Positions 22,787 to 30,885 of a stretch of DNA of 46,622 nucleotides are shown piece by piece. Numbering within the stretch: position 1 is the first letter of the stretch; every line of letters starts with the position of its first letter. The position numbers and the translations under genes are program-made. The notes beneath the pieces were generated by a model. That model did no database searches, was not told the DNA's origin, and saw nothing but the letters and a program-made list of their open reading frames with translations. The stretch lies in the IMG/VR virus record IMGVR_UViG_3300018080_000260, positions 1 to 46,622 of that record; one strand, written 5' to 3'. Source of the DNA: a virus.

Positions 22787-23770
22787 CTATCCTGTCTCCC
22801 CGTTGAGTTCTTGTTTGAGCCGTTCAGCAAGCGCCTCTGGCCCCAGGCTGTTTATTTCTACCTGAGAGAGGGATGCTGTCGGCCTGAATTCACCACCCTT
22901 CGGGCCTTCACCTGCAGGAGCGCCTTCTAACTTGGATCCGGCTCCGGCTGCATTATTGATAGAACTGATTGCCTCCTGTCTGCCTTGGCGTATTTTGCCG
23001 GACAGAACCTTATTCTTGTTGTATCTCAGATACAGAGTTGAGAAGGTGTCGTAGGTTACGGATCCGTCCTGTTCCTGAAACCTGGAAGGATTCGCCTCGA
23101 TCGCCTGACGCACCTTAGCAAATTCAGGAGAATTGAAGACTTGTTTCACGTTCTCCGGCTGCTGGTCCCAGGGAATACCGGGATCCACTTGAATACCCAG
23201 GTCGTCATTGACAAATTGCAGGAAGCTGAGAGAAGTGGTCTGATAGGCCAGCTGTGCAGCCTGAGCCTCCTCCTTCTGAACTTCTGCATCATAGCTTGCC
23301 TGATCGACCTTGTATTGGTCCATCGCACGGACAGCCTTTACGTATTCGTCTGGATCCTCGTCTCTCAGTTCCTGCAGCTCCGCTTCTGAATATTGCCGCG
23401 GCTGCACCGGCTTTTTCATCTCGCGCATCTGTCTTCGAAGCTCGGCATTCTCCGCTCTGACGGTTGCCAGCTCCTGTGATCTGGCATGAAAAGCCCGTTG
23501 GGTGTTGCTCAGCCTATCATCGGATTCTTCGCCGGGTTTGCCTTCGGGAGTTCCTTCCGGAGCCTCGGGCGTACCGTCACCAGAGGGCGAACCTTTGTCC
23601 GCATCCGATTCCTCTGGCTCTTTAGGAGCCTTTTGGAGAGTTCCATCGTCATTGATAACCATGGAGTCCAACGTCTCCTTATCCAAATCGTTGACATTCT
23701 GCCCTTCCAGTCCGGGAGTTCCGTCTTGTTCGGAGCCGGGCTGTTGCTGGTTGTTATTTTCACCAGACAT
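22787..23770 (-). CDS. Capsid scaffolding-like protein
   Basis: 327 residues from MSGENNNQQQ. This ATG is chosen because GGAGG lies six bases upstream; an ATG four codons earlier overlaps the ribosome binding site. The N-terminal third is acidic, Pro/Gly-rich and disordered. It is followed by a coiled coil (ELATVRAENAELRRQMREMK) and a helical region with DPDEYVKAVRAMDQYK. The C-terminus is helical (PEALAERLKQELNG). This architecture and the position between portal and capsid are typical of scaffold proteins. Scaffold function is inferred from these features; no protease motif is visible. Confidence 0.8.
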   Translation of the reverse strand: MSGENNNQQQPGSEQDGTPGLEGQNVNDLDKETLDSMVINDDGTLQKAPKEPEESDADKGSPSGDGTPEAPEGTPEGKPGEESDDRLSNTQRAFHARSQELATVRAENAELRRQMREMKKPVQPRQYSEAELQELRDEDPDEYVKAVRAMDQYKVDQASYDAEVQKEEAQAAQLAYQTTSLSFLQFVNDDLGIQVDPGIPWDQQPENVKQVFNSPEFAKVRQAIEANPSRFQEQDGSVTYDTFSTLYLRYNKNKVLSGKIRQGRQEAISSINNAAGAGSKLEGAPAGEGPKGGEFRPTASLSQVEINSLGPEALAERLKQELNGETG

Positions 23771-23829
23771 TATTGCCTCCATCTTTGCGGGTCCACGTAG
23801 GAGAGTCCGCTTATGATTATGCAGGAATA

Positions 23830-25752
23830 CTAATTCTTGTCGAGATTGGCCTTCTGGCCTGCTGCACCACCTCCTTGTCTTCCGTTCGGCGTTCCGACCG
23901 TCGCCGGATCTCCTGCAGCATTGGCCATGGCCTGACCAGCCTGCATGATCTGTTGCATCTGCATGGCTGCCCGGTCTTCTTCTGAGGCAATGCCCATGGA
24001 TGCCTGAACGGCTTTGATTTGATCTATGAGAAGTTGAATCTTTTCGTAGGGAGCATCCTCCAGCCAGAATTCTACATTCACACCACCAGGACCGAACAGC
24101 TCAGCCACCAGACGGATCAATTCCGTGTTTTCTAAGAATTTCGCTGCCCTCATGGTCGGGTTTGCATCATCCGCGATGGGAACCACCTGGAAATCACCAT
24201 GGAGGATGTTATTGAAGACCTGATCACCAATACGCATATTGACAATCAATTGCTCTGTTTCCTGAGAGCCTATCTTCGGGAAATACCAGGCTTTATCGTA
24301 GGGAGTGTATCGCTGCAGCAGCTTTAGGGATCGTTTACACACTTCTTTGCCAACTCTACGGAATACCCGTTCTGTGGGGATCAGTGACTTGGACGCCTCC
24401 TGTACTCGCTGCGCAAACAGAGTAGCATTCTCCTGGGCGGTCTGGGTTTCGCCTCTCATGTTCTCCGTCACGCCAATGATCTGCTCCAGGAGCATCTTGG
24501 ACGTTTCAGAGAGCTGTTGGTTGGCATACGGATTCTTGGGAGGATCAAAGACCTTGATAGAGTCCTCGATCTGGGCGTCTTTATTCACCTTTACGACCAA
24601 ACCGGGCTCTGAAATGTGCCGCTCAACGTGCCGGACGTTCTGTATGTTCTGAGGTTTCATGGCTGTCAGGGCGCTGGCAGCCTTATTAACGATATCCAGC
24701 ATCCGGTTGCGTTGATCATTGAAGTCCTTCTGTGGTCCCATGGCATTTTGCATCAACCCGAAGTAGTCCATGACACGCTTCATGTTCTGGTAGGCAGACA
24801 TCACGAAGTAGTCAAAATTCCCGTCCTGGATCTCCTGGTCCTTGGTTTCCAGCAGGAAATTCAACCCCGGGACGAATGTGGCAATTCGGATCAACTCCGC
24901 CCGGTTTGTGTGGACCAGCTGTACATCGGGATTCGTCCGGAGGAACAGCTCTCTCTTCTTTCCTTCCAGAATGAGAATTTCGCTCTCATTGGCGGTAACG
25001 TTGTAAGCAACATCTGCAGACTGATCATAATCCCGGTAGAGGAATTCCACCACTTTGTATTGGCCATGGTACTCGTCTGAGAAATGGGGGCTGCGCATCA
25101 TGTCAGCCATTTCAGTGTCTACACTGGACCAGAATTGAGATTCATCCTTGTCCTTCATGATCCCCTTGAGCTTGGTGCGATGATTCGGCCAGATTGACAG
25201 GATCTGTGGAACAGTCATCCACCGCATACGGGCTTGATACTGGGCGTCGCGTAACAATTCGTGCCTGGCCCTGGAATCAAACAGGATATCGAACTCGTCC
25301 ACGTTCGTAATGGCCAGATCGCCTTCCAAACTGAGAGAATTTGAGATATGGGGATAGATCACACCACGACGGACCAGTGTAGCGAAGATTGTTTTTGCGA
25401 ATTCATCCCGATATTCGGAGTGTATGGCCACGGCCTCCCATTTCTGCTGCAGGGCTGCAGCTCCATCGGGGCTGGCGCCATTAATGGGATAGATGCGCTC
25501 AGTCAGCTGGTTGAGATAATAATCTCCCAGTATACGGTTGAAAATGGGGAAAATGAGGTTCCAAACATTGGTGGGCCTGCGAAGTCGTTTGTAGTAGGCT
25601 TTTTGGGAGGGAGTATACTGTTCTCCGGCATACCATAAATAGCCTTGCCGGTATTTCTCATACTCTGACTGAAATACGTCCAGCTCATTGCGGACAGTGG
25701 TGGTGAACTTCTTGACTATCTCGTCGCGCTTCCGCTGGCTCGATGGGAGCAT
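23830..25752 (-). CDS. Portal protein, P22-like podoviral type
   Basis: 640 residues from MLPSSQRKRD, with AAGGGG five bases upstream. The sequence follows the P22-like portal pattern: an N-terminal helical part with VWNLIFPIFNRILGDYY, a central beta-rich wing (TNVDEFDILFDSRARHEL), a long segment ending in GLMQNAMGPQKDFNDQRNR, and a helical crown side (GVTENMRGETQTAQENATLF). The C-terminus is Gln/Met/Ala-rich. It forms the dodecameric DNA channel at the capsid vertex. It is the first gene after the late promoter at 25799-25827. Confidence 0.9.
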   Translation of the reverse strand: MLPSSQRKRDEIVKKFTTTVRNELDVFQSEYEKYRQGYLWYAGEQYTPSQKAYYKRLRRPTNVWNLIFPIFNRILGDYYLNQLTERIYPINGASPDGAAALQQKWEAVAIHSEYRDEFAKTIFATLVRRGVIYPHISNSLSLEGDLAITNVDEFDILFDSRARHELLRDAQYQARMRWMTVPQILSIWPNHRTKLKGIMKDKDESQFWSSVDTEMADMMRSPHFSDEYHGQYKVVEFLYRDYDQSADVAYNVTANESEILILEGKKRELFLRTNPDVQLVHTNRAELIRIATFVPGLNFLLETKDQEIQDGNFDYFVMSAYQNMKRVMDYFGLMQNAMGPQKDFNDQRNRMLDIVNKAASALTAMKPQNIQNVRHVERHISEPGLVVKVNKDAQIEDSIKVFDPPKNPYANQQLSETSKMLLEQIIGVTENMRGETQTAQENATLFAQRVQEASKSLIPTERVFRRVGKEVCKRSLKLLQRYTPYDKAWYFPKIGSQETEQLIVNMRIGDQVFNNILHGDFQVVPIADDANPTMRAAKFLENTELIRLVAELFGPGGVNVEFWLEDAPYEKIQLLIDQIKAVQASMGIASEEDRAAMQMQQIMQAGQAMANAAGDPATVGTPNGRQGGGAAGQKANLDKN

Positions 25753-25798
25753 AAAAACCCCTTGCGATTCACTACACAAATGGCCGGATTTACGCCAT

Positions 25799-25827
25799 AT
25801 TATACGCTATATGTAGTATAAGCGCAA
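25799..25827 (-). promoter_or_regulatory. Late promoter of the structural operon
   Basis: On the minus strand TTGCGC (25827-25822) and TATAAT (25804-25799) are separated by exactly 17 bases, giving a start near 25792, about 40 bases before the portal ATG. Between the boxes lies the palindrome TTATAC-N10-GTATAA (25800-25821), which would suit a repressor or activator dimer. No other strong promoter is obvious for the head genes. The match to sigma70 consensus is good at -10 and partial at -35. Confidence 0.7.
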
Positions 25828-25839
25828 GGGGACGGTGCT

Positions 25840-25884
25840 ACATTTGGACAACTTTACGAATTTCTCGCCATTTTGTCCAAATGT
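25840..25884 (-). terminator. 12-bp inverted repeat ending the terminase-side operon
   Basis: ACATTTGGACAA (25840-25851) is the perfect complement of TTGTCCAAATGT (25873-25884), with a 21-base loop. The repeat covers the 3' end of the zinc-ribbon gene and lies just upstream of the late promoter. There is no T-run, so it may be a rho-dependent pause, a protein-binding palindrome or an RNA hairpin insulating the late promoter. Confidence 0.5.
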
Positions 25885-26030
25885 GTACCTTTTATTCGGT
25901 CCACACGCTCCTCAGTGGTGAATCTGTGGCCACATTCCAGGCAGCGCCGGTATCTTAGGACCATGTGCTTAAACTGATAGAGCCGGGTTTTATATACCTT
26001 GGTCTTGCCGTCACACTTTGGACAGAGCAT
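25854..26030 (-). CDS. 58-residue NrdR-like zinc-ribbon protein
   Basis: 58 residues starting MLCPKCDGKTKVYKTR and containing RRCLECGHRFTTEERVDRIK. The CxxC...CxxC spacing and the CxxCGxRFTT ending are those of the zinc ribbon found at the N-terminus of NrdR-type transcription regulators and phage transactivators. The ATP-cone domain of NrdR is absent. GGGGAG lies before the ATG. It is the gene immediately upstream of the late promoter, so a late-gene activator role is an attractive but untested inference. Confidence 0.75.
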   Translation of the reverse strand: MLCPKCDGKTKVYKTRLYQFKHMVLRYRRCLECGHRFTTEERVDRIKGTHLDKMARNS

Positions 26031-26268
26031 CTTGCTCCCCCTCGTCCTCGACGATCAACTCGTACCAGATCCCGTATCCTGGAGGAATGACTGAATAATG
26101 AGGATTTTGTGCGTCTCTGGCTCTGATCGTGCCGTCAGGATCGATCTCCACGTATAGGACGTGCATTTTTTTGGCTTTTCTGTCCTTTCTGAAACCGTAC
26201 AGGTCCGGCCACGTCGGAAGGCTGATCCGCCGGTACTCTCCCGTCTCCTCCCATGGATCCGGCTTCAT
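26011..26268 (-). CDS. Small hypothetical protein of the terminase region
   Basis: 85 residues from MKPDPWEETGEYRR; an upstream start would overlap the preceding gene entirely and reads like a shadow. The segment MHVLYVEIDPDGTIRARDAQ looks like a beta-hairpin. It overlaps the end of the preceding gene by 134 bases and the start of the zinc-ribbon gene by 20. The upstream ribosome binding site is weak, so coupling from the upstream gene is likely. No family is recognised. Confidence 0.55.
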   Translation of the reverse strand: MKPDPWEETGEYRRISLPTWPDLYGFRKDRKAKKMHVLYVEIDPDGTIRARDAQNPHYSVIPPGYGIWYELIVEDEGEQDALSKV

Positions 26269-26662
26269 GGATGTCTTTTTCCGTAGGTTTGAGACGAGAC
26301 TTGAAAGAAACACCAGGAACCACTTCCATGTCTTTGACGACCAGGTCGCGAATCGTCCCATCCTTAATTTCCTCCAGATATTTTGATATAATGAGTAGCT
26401 GCCGCTTCACTTTGTCTCTGCCCTCCTGTAGCAACCGTTCGCGCCTCCGTTCCCTCCGTTTTCCTTTCTTGCAGAGGCGTTTTGGGATATCAACCTCAAT
26501 GTACGCTCCGCTGCCAACACTGACCTGTGTCTCTCCTTGAAAGTACAACAGGAAGCCACGGACCATGTGCCGGATCTTCGGTTTTTTCTCACTCAGATAG
26601 TCCGGTGTCTTAAACTGGGGAGACAGAACCAGGGTGTCAATCTTGATCTTTTCGATTATCAT
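26135..26662 (-). CDS. Hypothetical basic protein of the terminase region
   Basis: 175 residues from MIIEKIKIDT; AGAGG lies six bases before this ATG, and a GTG two codons upstream is less likely. Residues 1-70 look beta-rich, followed by a very basic helix (KKGKRRERRRERLLQEGRDK) that could bind nucleic acid. The last 45 residues overlap the next gene in another frame and have shadow-like composition, so the functional part may end near residue 130. No family is recognised. Confidence 0.55.
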   Translation of the reverse strand: MIIEKIKIDTLVLSPQFKTPDYLSEKKPKIRHMVRGFLLYFQGETQVSVGSGAYIEVDIPKRLCKKGKRRERRRERLLQEGRDKVKRQLLIISKYLEEIKDGTIRDLVVKDMEVVPGVSFKSRLKPTEKDIHEAGSMGGDGRVPADQPSDVAGPVRFQKGQKSQKNARPIRGDRS

Positions 26663-26822
26663 TTTCACCTCTTTTCAGTTGAAAACACAGATCACACAGG
26701 TAATGACCGGCCCGTTTCGGTACAAATTTCCGTCCACAGCGACACGTCTTGACGGCTGGTTCGCTCCGGCGTCCGGCCAGGGCAGGAAGAAAAAGCCTTA
26801 GAAAGTCGATGTTTGGATCCAT
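26637..26822 (-). CDS. Small zinc-ribbon protein
   Basis: 61 residues from MDPNIDFLRLFLPALAG. It contains CRCGRKFVPKRAGHYLCDLC, two Cys pairs suited to one zinc ion. The longer frame would overlap the upstream regulator. The start lies just after the regulator's stop (26827), and the end overlaps the next gene by 26 bases, typical of this tightly packed operon. Small zinc ribbons like this often bind nucleic acid or proteins, but no specific function is visible. Confidence 0.6.
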   Translation of the reverse strand: MDPNIDFLRLFLPALAGRRSEPAVKTCRCGRKFVPKRAGHYLCDLCFQLKRGENDNRKDQD

Positions 26823-26826
26823 GGCG

Positions 26827-27369
26827 TCACCCTGCCACATCGATATACTCATCATCGCCGAGCCAGTGGCCATGAAGGATAGCCAATATCAACTGACGCT
26901 TCTTGGCAAGGTTTGCCATGCTGAAGTTTTCAGGAAAGATCTCCTCCTTGATTGTGACCATCGTTTCAGCGGTGGTAATTAAATACTTTGGTTTTTCCCC
27001 ACCGGTCTTTTTGGCATAACCTTCCATAAGCTTCGTAATTGTTTGGCCGAGTGCAATCCGCTTCATATCTCCCTTTGAGAGTTCAAAGCCTCCGTGCGTT
27101 TCTTTCTTGGCAGCATTTTCTCTGGTATACTGCCTTTTCATCTGCTCGAAGGTGTGGTAGAAGTGTCTCAGGTCTGGAATAATTGCCTTGGTAAAACAAC
27201 TGCCAATTCTTCCATTTTCCAGATTTGATATCGATTTTAGGGAATAGTGTGTGATTTCGGCCACAAGCTTCTGGGGAAGCCCCAGGTTCAGGCGTTGAAG
27301 TCTCAGCTCCTTGCCGATCGAGATTAACCTCTCCCTGGTGATATTTTTGGTCAGACTTGGCCTTGCCAT
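26827..27369 (-). CDS. XRE-type helix-turn-helix regulator
   Basis: 180 residues from MARPSLTKN, with GGAGG upstream. Residues about 18-62 form an XRE helix-turn-helix (LNLGLPQKLVAEITHYSLKSISNLENG). The C-terminal part is helical and contains no peptidase domain. It lies directly after the terminase large subunit and before the zinc-ribbon genes that precede the late promoter, so control of late transcription is plausible. It is distinct from the repressor at 39.8 kb. Confidence 0.75.
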   Translation of the reverse strand: MARPSLTKNITRERLISIGKELRLQRLNLGLPQKLVAEITHYSLKSISNLENGRIGSCFTKAIIPDLRHFYHTFEQMKRQYTRENAAKKETHGGFELSKGDMKRIALGQTITKLMEGYAKKTGGEKPKYLITTAETMVTIKEEIFPENFSMANLAKKRQLILAILHGHWLGDDEYIDVAG

Positions 27370-27404
27370 GGTTCTGCCTCCATTGGTTTGAACGTTATAC
27401 AACC

Positions 27405-29066
27405 TTACACAAAATCAGCTCCTTCTCCTCGTTCTCCTATTGCCTGGGAATCCCTCCCTTCGTAATCGTAGTCGTCGCCATACGGGGATTCCCGTTCTGG
27501 CATTGGGAACCACTTATAATCCACTACTGCAGCATATCGCAGTAGATCCGGAAAGTCCTTGCCGATCTCCCGGACCTTAAGGGACAAATCTCTCTTCTCT
27601 GCTGCTCTTCCTGTTGGCTCTGGTTCGTAGGCGTAGGTCCTCATACCCCAATCGCAATTTCTACAAGCCCTCGATATTGCCAGCTGGCTATCTCCATATT
27701 GATTAGGCTTTAACATATCCTTCACCGCCTGGTGGCCGGTGGCCAGATCATCAACGGCATCCAGAATAAACCCTCTTGGTCTGCCGAACTTCCTGAATGC
27801 TTCCTCATACTCCTGGAACAGCTTCTTCCCGGTTTTTAGGTTTGGCTTTAATCCATAATTGGGATCTATTATTGACTGGATCCTGTCAATGGGTATTCTT
27901 AGCTCCTCCTCGATCTCACACCAGAACCGAACAAAATCGTCCAGAACGTAGGGCGCTGCATCCTTGATCTTGTGGAAAGGAAGATGATGATACTGCGGAT
28001 CAGACCTGGACGGCCATTCGCGGATCACTCGATGGCGCTGCCATTGGTCGATACGGATCCAGACACAGGCCGGAGGTCTCCGATCATGGGGATCCAGGAC
28101 GAACTTGTACACGAATCGCCTGGGATCATGCTGCACCTTGAGGTTGACAAAATGCCGGGCCGAATCATAGGTCTTATAGACCAGACCGGATAGATGCTGG
28201 AATTTACCATGGATCCGGGCCTCCATCTCGTCAGGATCACAGTTGCGGATCATGAACTCGATATCTCTCTGGAATAAGACGCCCTTCGGCTGCAGGCCAT
28301 AATCCGGTCCCAGGTCCCAGTTTCCGCACGTTTCCCGGCAGTTGTCCCACATGGACACAGTTTGGTGATATTTGTCATTGTCCAGCTTGACCCGGTCGAT
28401 GATCTCATCCACGAACCAGGCTGCAGTAATCAGAGGTGTAGCCGGTATGATGATGATCCCGCCCTTGCGCAGCCGGAATAGAGCTGCACGGAACAAAGCC
28501 AAGGGAGGAGGTTCGTCGAAGATGACCATGGAGATATTGGCGCTTTCAAAGGTCTTTGAATCCTGGTCGACAGTCTTGAAGTAGAGCCGGAAGTCAGTCC
28601 CTTTGAATGCCACTTCATCCACATGGGTCTTGCCGTTCTTGGACCACTTCATCAGCCTTTCAGGGATCCAGACCTTGAATTCATCCCAGATGGCAGACAG
28701 AGAGTCCCGGTTGGACACGTACCAGATGTTCTTTGGCCACCCAGAGGGAAAATGCTGGTATAGGGGATAATCAAAGAACCCAGACGGGAATTCGTTTCCT
28801 GTGTCTGGGTCCTTTACGTTCCTGAATATGTTTTTGGCGTCAAATACTATATTGGCGATGATATTGATCGTGGCCGATGTCTTGCCGGTCCCGTTTCCGG
28901 ATGTCATGAGAAAGATGCGCTTATCGTTATACTGCTCTCCGATCACACGGATAATGTCTGCCTGTGGCCGGTTCGGGACAAAGAACAGCCAGGGGAACCG
29001 CTTTCGCAACCACATTAGTTTCCATCGTTTTTTCAGGCTTAGGTTGGTACGTGTGATCAGAAACAT
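27405..29066 (-). CDS. terL: Terminase large subunit
   Basis: 553 residues. Walker A SGNGTGKT is at 56-63 and Walker B MVIFDE at 180-185, followed by the coupling segment GGIIIIPATPL. The C-terminal nuclease has RNase H-like acidic motifs (FVLDPHDRRPPA at 322-333; IIDPNYGLKPN). This motor translocates DNA into the capsid through the portal and cuts the concatemer. Its start overlaps the preceding gene by 10 bases. The packaging strategy (headful or cohesive end) cannot be decided by eye. Confidence 0.93.
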   Translation of the reverse strand: MFLITRTNLSLKKRWKLMWLRKRFPWLFFVPNRPQADIIRVIGEQYNDKRIFLMTSGNGTGKTSATINIIANIVFDAKNIFRNVKDPDTGNEFPSGFFDYPLYQHFPSGWPKNIWYVSNRDSLSAIWDEFKVWIPERLMKWSKNGKTHVDEVAFKGTDFRLYFKTVDQDSKTFESANISMVIFDEPPPLALFRAALFRLRKGGIIIIPATPLITAAWFVDEIIDRVKLDNDKYHQTVSMWDNCRETCGNWDLGPDYGLQPKGVLFQRDIEFMIRNCDPDEMEARIHGKFQHLSGLVYKTYDSARHFVNLKVQHDPRRFVYKFVLDPHDRRPPACVWIRIDQWQRHRVIREWPSRSDPQYHHLPFHKIKDAAPYVLDDFVRFWCEIEEELRIPIDRIQSIIDPNYGLKPNLKTGKKLFQEYEEAFRKFGRPRGFILDAVDDLATGHQAVKDMLKPNQYGDSQLAISRACRNCDWGMRTYAYEPEPTGRAAEKRDLSLKVREIGKDFPDLLRYAAVVDYKWFPMPERESPYGDDYDYEGRDSQAIGERGEGADFV

Positions 29067-29500
29067 GTAGTATAAAAATCCCTTCTCATCTTATATACAG
29101 CTCTCCAGTTAATTATTTGCCATTTAAGTTTTGCGTCTATACCAAAAAAACAATATCTCCAACGGAGTTCTCTCTCATTCGGTTCTCCATATCCCCTCAA
29201 CATCTGTTCTGCGGTCGGACGTCTGAAAAATCGCCTCAATACCCCTCGTTTCGATAACCCCCATTTGATAGCTAAAAGACACACAAGGTTTCCGTGGAGA
29301 GGAGGCGGACACCTTGTAGGTCGTGGATCATCCGCTGGCCATGAAACCATCCATTTCGCCGTTGGATGTCGCAGCCAATCAGCTACAACGGGCTTCCGAA
29401 TATATCTCCTTTGAACACCACACAAAGGGCATTTATGAAAATTTCGATATAAATAGCGCCGTATTTTAACCTTTAAGAATGCTCTTAACGCAGGATCCAC
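29057..29500 (-). CDS. Hypothetical basic Cys-containing protein between the terminase genes
   Basis: 147 residues, very rich in Arg and Trp. It has one Cys pair (KCPLCGVQRRY) near residue 24 and further Cys/His (RCPPPLHGNLVC) that might complete a zinc site. The HNH signature is not recognisable. It sits between the terminase subunits, where HNH endonucleases are often found in phages. The start is uncertain because only a moderate ribosome binding site (GAGGAG) precedes the ATG. No function is claimed. Confidence 0.55.
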   Translation of the reverse strand: MDPALRAFLKVKIRRYLYRNFHKCPLCGVQRRYIRKPVVADWLRHPTAKWMVSWPADDPRPTRCPPPLHGNLVCLLAIKWGLSKRGVLRRFFRRPTAEQMLRGYGEPNERELRWRYCFFGIDAKLKWQIINWRAVYKMRRDFYTTCF

Positions 29501-29630
29501 TTTCTCCTCCTTCTTTTTACTCAGCCGGCAGCAGGTTTGTCTTTCCCGGGGCGCTCTCCGGGTAACATGGGATTGATTCCTTCGATGGGGTGAATAAAAA
29601 GAACACGCTGCCAGCTGTTAACCAATGTTT

Positions 29631-29744
29631 TTAAATTTGGGATAGTATTAAGAACCAGAGAGCCAGCCAAAAGACTCCAAAAACGGCGATTGATACAATA
29701 AGTTTTATTAAATCCTTGTCTGGGACTTTTTTAATTTTCTTCAA
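29631..29744 (-). CDS. 37-residue single-pass membrane microprotein
   Basis: 37 residues from a TTG start preceded by AGGAGGAGTAGAGA. The N-terminus is basic (KKIKKVPDKDLIK), followed by one membrane segment (LIVSIAVFGVFWLALWFLI). It begins just after the terminase small subunit stop. The strong ribosome binding site and the hydrophobic segment make it likely real, although the TTG start lowers confidence. The following 130 bases to 29501 hold only a possible 15-34-residue frame that I do not call. Confidence 0.5.
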   Translation of the reverse strand: MKKIKKVPDKDLIKLIVSIAVFGVFWLALWFLILSQI

Positions 29745-29747
29745 TCT

Positions 29748-30389
29748 CTACTCCTCCTCTGATTCGAGTTGCCTCCGAATCTCGTCTTCGTCCGGCATAT
29801 CTTTCAGCGGATCATCTGCCTTGTTGCCTGATTTATCCCACATACCCAGATAGACGCCCAATTTCTCCAGGGCCGGAATCTTGGGCTGCAGCGTGATCTT
29901 GATGCGCCCGTCCTCTGTCTCGTGAAAAGTGGCCACAGCACCAATAATGTGACGGGGAATCTCCTTGGGGTCTCTCAAATACATCCTGGTGACCTCTTTG
30001 AACTCCTGCTTTTGCCCCTCCTTTGGTTCCCCCATGGGGACCATGGGGACCCTCTCGGTGACAAACTCCACATAATCGTCGAGATTGGCATTGGCGATAA
30101 GAAAGAGCTGCTGCAAAACGAACTTCTGTTCGATCTTCAGCTCCTTGAGTTGCTGGTCCTGTAAGAAGGAAATGCGGTCCTGGATGTTAACATACGTCAT
30201 CAGCCTACTACCTTGAGACCGTGCCGAATCTTTGCTATATCCAGCCTTAATAGCAGCATAGGTCATATTGGCCCTTATCAGGAAATGTTGACAGAACAGC
30301 TCCTGTTTCCGGTTTTTGAGTGGCTCTGACCCCGGTTTGACGTACTTTGGATCCCCTGGAGAGACGTTTTTAGGGTCTTTTTTCGGCAC
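29748..30389 (-). CDS. terS: Terminase small subunit (Terminase_2 type)
   Basis: 213 residues from a GTG start (GTG CCG AAA AAA) with GAGGGGG upstream; the longer frame would overlap the preceding regulator. The N-terminal DNA-binding part contains KNRKQELFCQHFLIRANMTY followed by AAIKAGYSKDSARSQGSRLM, the Terminase_2 pattern. A helical oligomerisation region and an acidic tail follow. It recognises packaging sites and controls TerL. Two genes lie between it and terL. Confidence 0.85.
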   Translation of the reverse strand: MPKKDPKNVSPGDPKYVKPGSEPLKNRKQELFCQHFLIRANMTYAAIKAGYSKDSARSQGSRLMTYVNIQDRISFLQDQQLKELKIEQKFVLQQLFLIANANLDDYVEFVTERVPMVPMGEPKEGQKQEFKEVTRMYLRDPKEIPRHIIGAVATFHETEDGRIKITLQPKIPALEKLGVYLGMWDKSGNKADDPLKDMPDEDEIRRQLESEEE

Positions 30390-30402
30390 AATAAGCCCCC
30401 TC

Positions 30403-30885
30403 TTACACTCTGCCCAGGGAAAAATGCGCCAGATCACAGGCGATACAGGCAATCGCGCATCCTTCCCAGTCGCCATCTTTGACCCATAATCCACACTTAT
30501 CCTTCATACATGGAACCGGATCCTGCAACAATGTTCCACCACCCAGGAATGGACAGTATTTCTTTGTTGGATCATAGTTCGGCTGCACAGGCGATTCGGA
30601 CGCCAGTTTTTCTTTCTTCTTTCGCGCCTTGGGAGGAGCTGCAGCCTTCTTCTCCTTTTGTGGAACATACTGCAGTGGAACATACTGCAATAGGGCTTCC
30701 GCGTTATATTCCAGCGCCTTGGAGATACGACGAAGCACCGAATTCCTCGGCCGGAGGGTTTCCCCTTTTTCAATGTGCATCAAAGTGGCATACGAGATAC
30801 CAGCCAGCTTTGCCAGATGATTGAGACTATAATTCAACTCCTCCCGTCGATGGCGAATTTTCTCTCCCACTGTTTCAAATTTCAT
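30403..30885 (-). CDS. XRE helix-turn-helix protein with Cys-rich C-terminal domain
   Basis: 160 residues; the ATG at 30885 overlaps the upstream stop (ATGA). Residues about 5-60 are an XRE helix-turn-helix (LNHLAKLAGISYATLMHIEKG). A Lys/Pro linker leads to a compact Cys-rich module with CPFLGG, PCMKDKCGLWV and GCAIACIACDLA, about seven Cys in 45 residues. Such modules may hold zinc or an iron-sulphur cluster. A fusion of DNA-binding and metal-binding domains suggests a sensor-regulator. It immediately precedes the terminase genes. Confidence 0.7.
   Translation of the reverse strand: MKFETVGEKIRHRREELNYSLNHLAKLAGISYATLMHIEKGETLRPRNSVLRRISKALEYNAEALLQYVPLQYVPQKEKKAAAPPKARKKKEKLASESPVQPNYDPTKKYCPFLGGGTLLQDPVPCMKDKCGLWVKDGDWEGCAIACIACDLAHFSLGRV

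Noticed and set aside
23830-25779. Portal start at 25779
   Set aside because: The ATG at 25752 has AAGGGG at good spacing; the longer start would lie close to the predicted transcription start and lacks a ribosome binding site.
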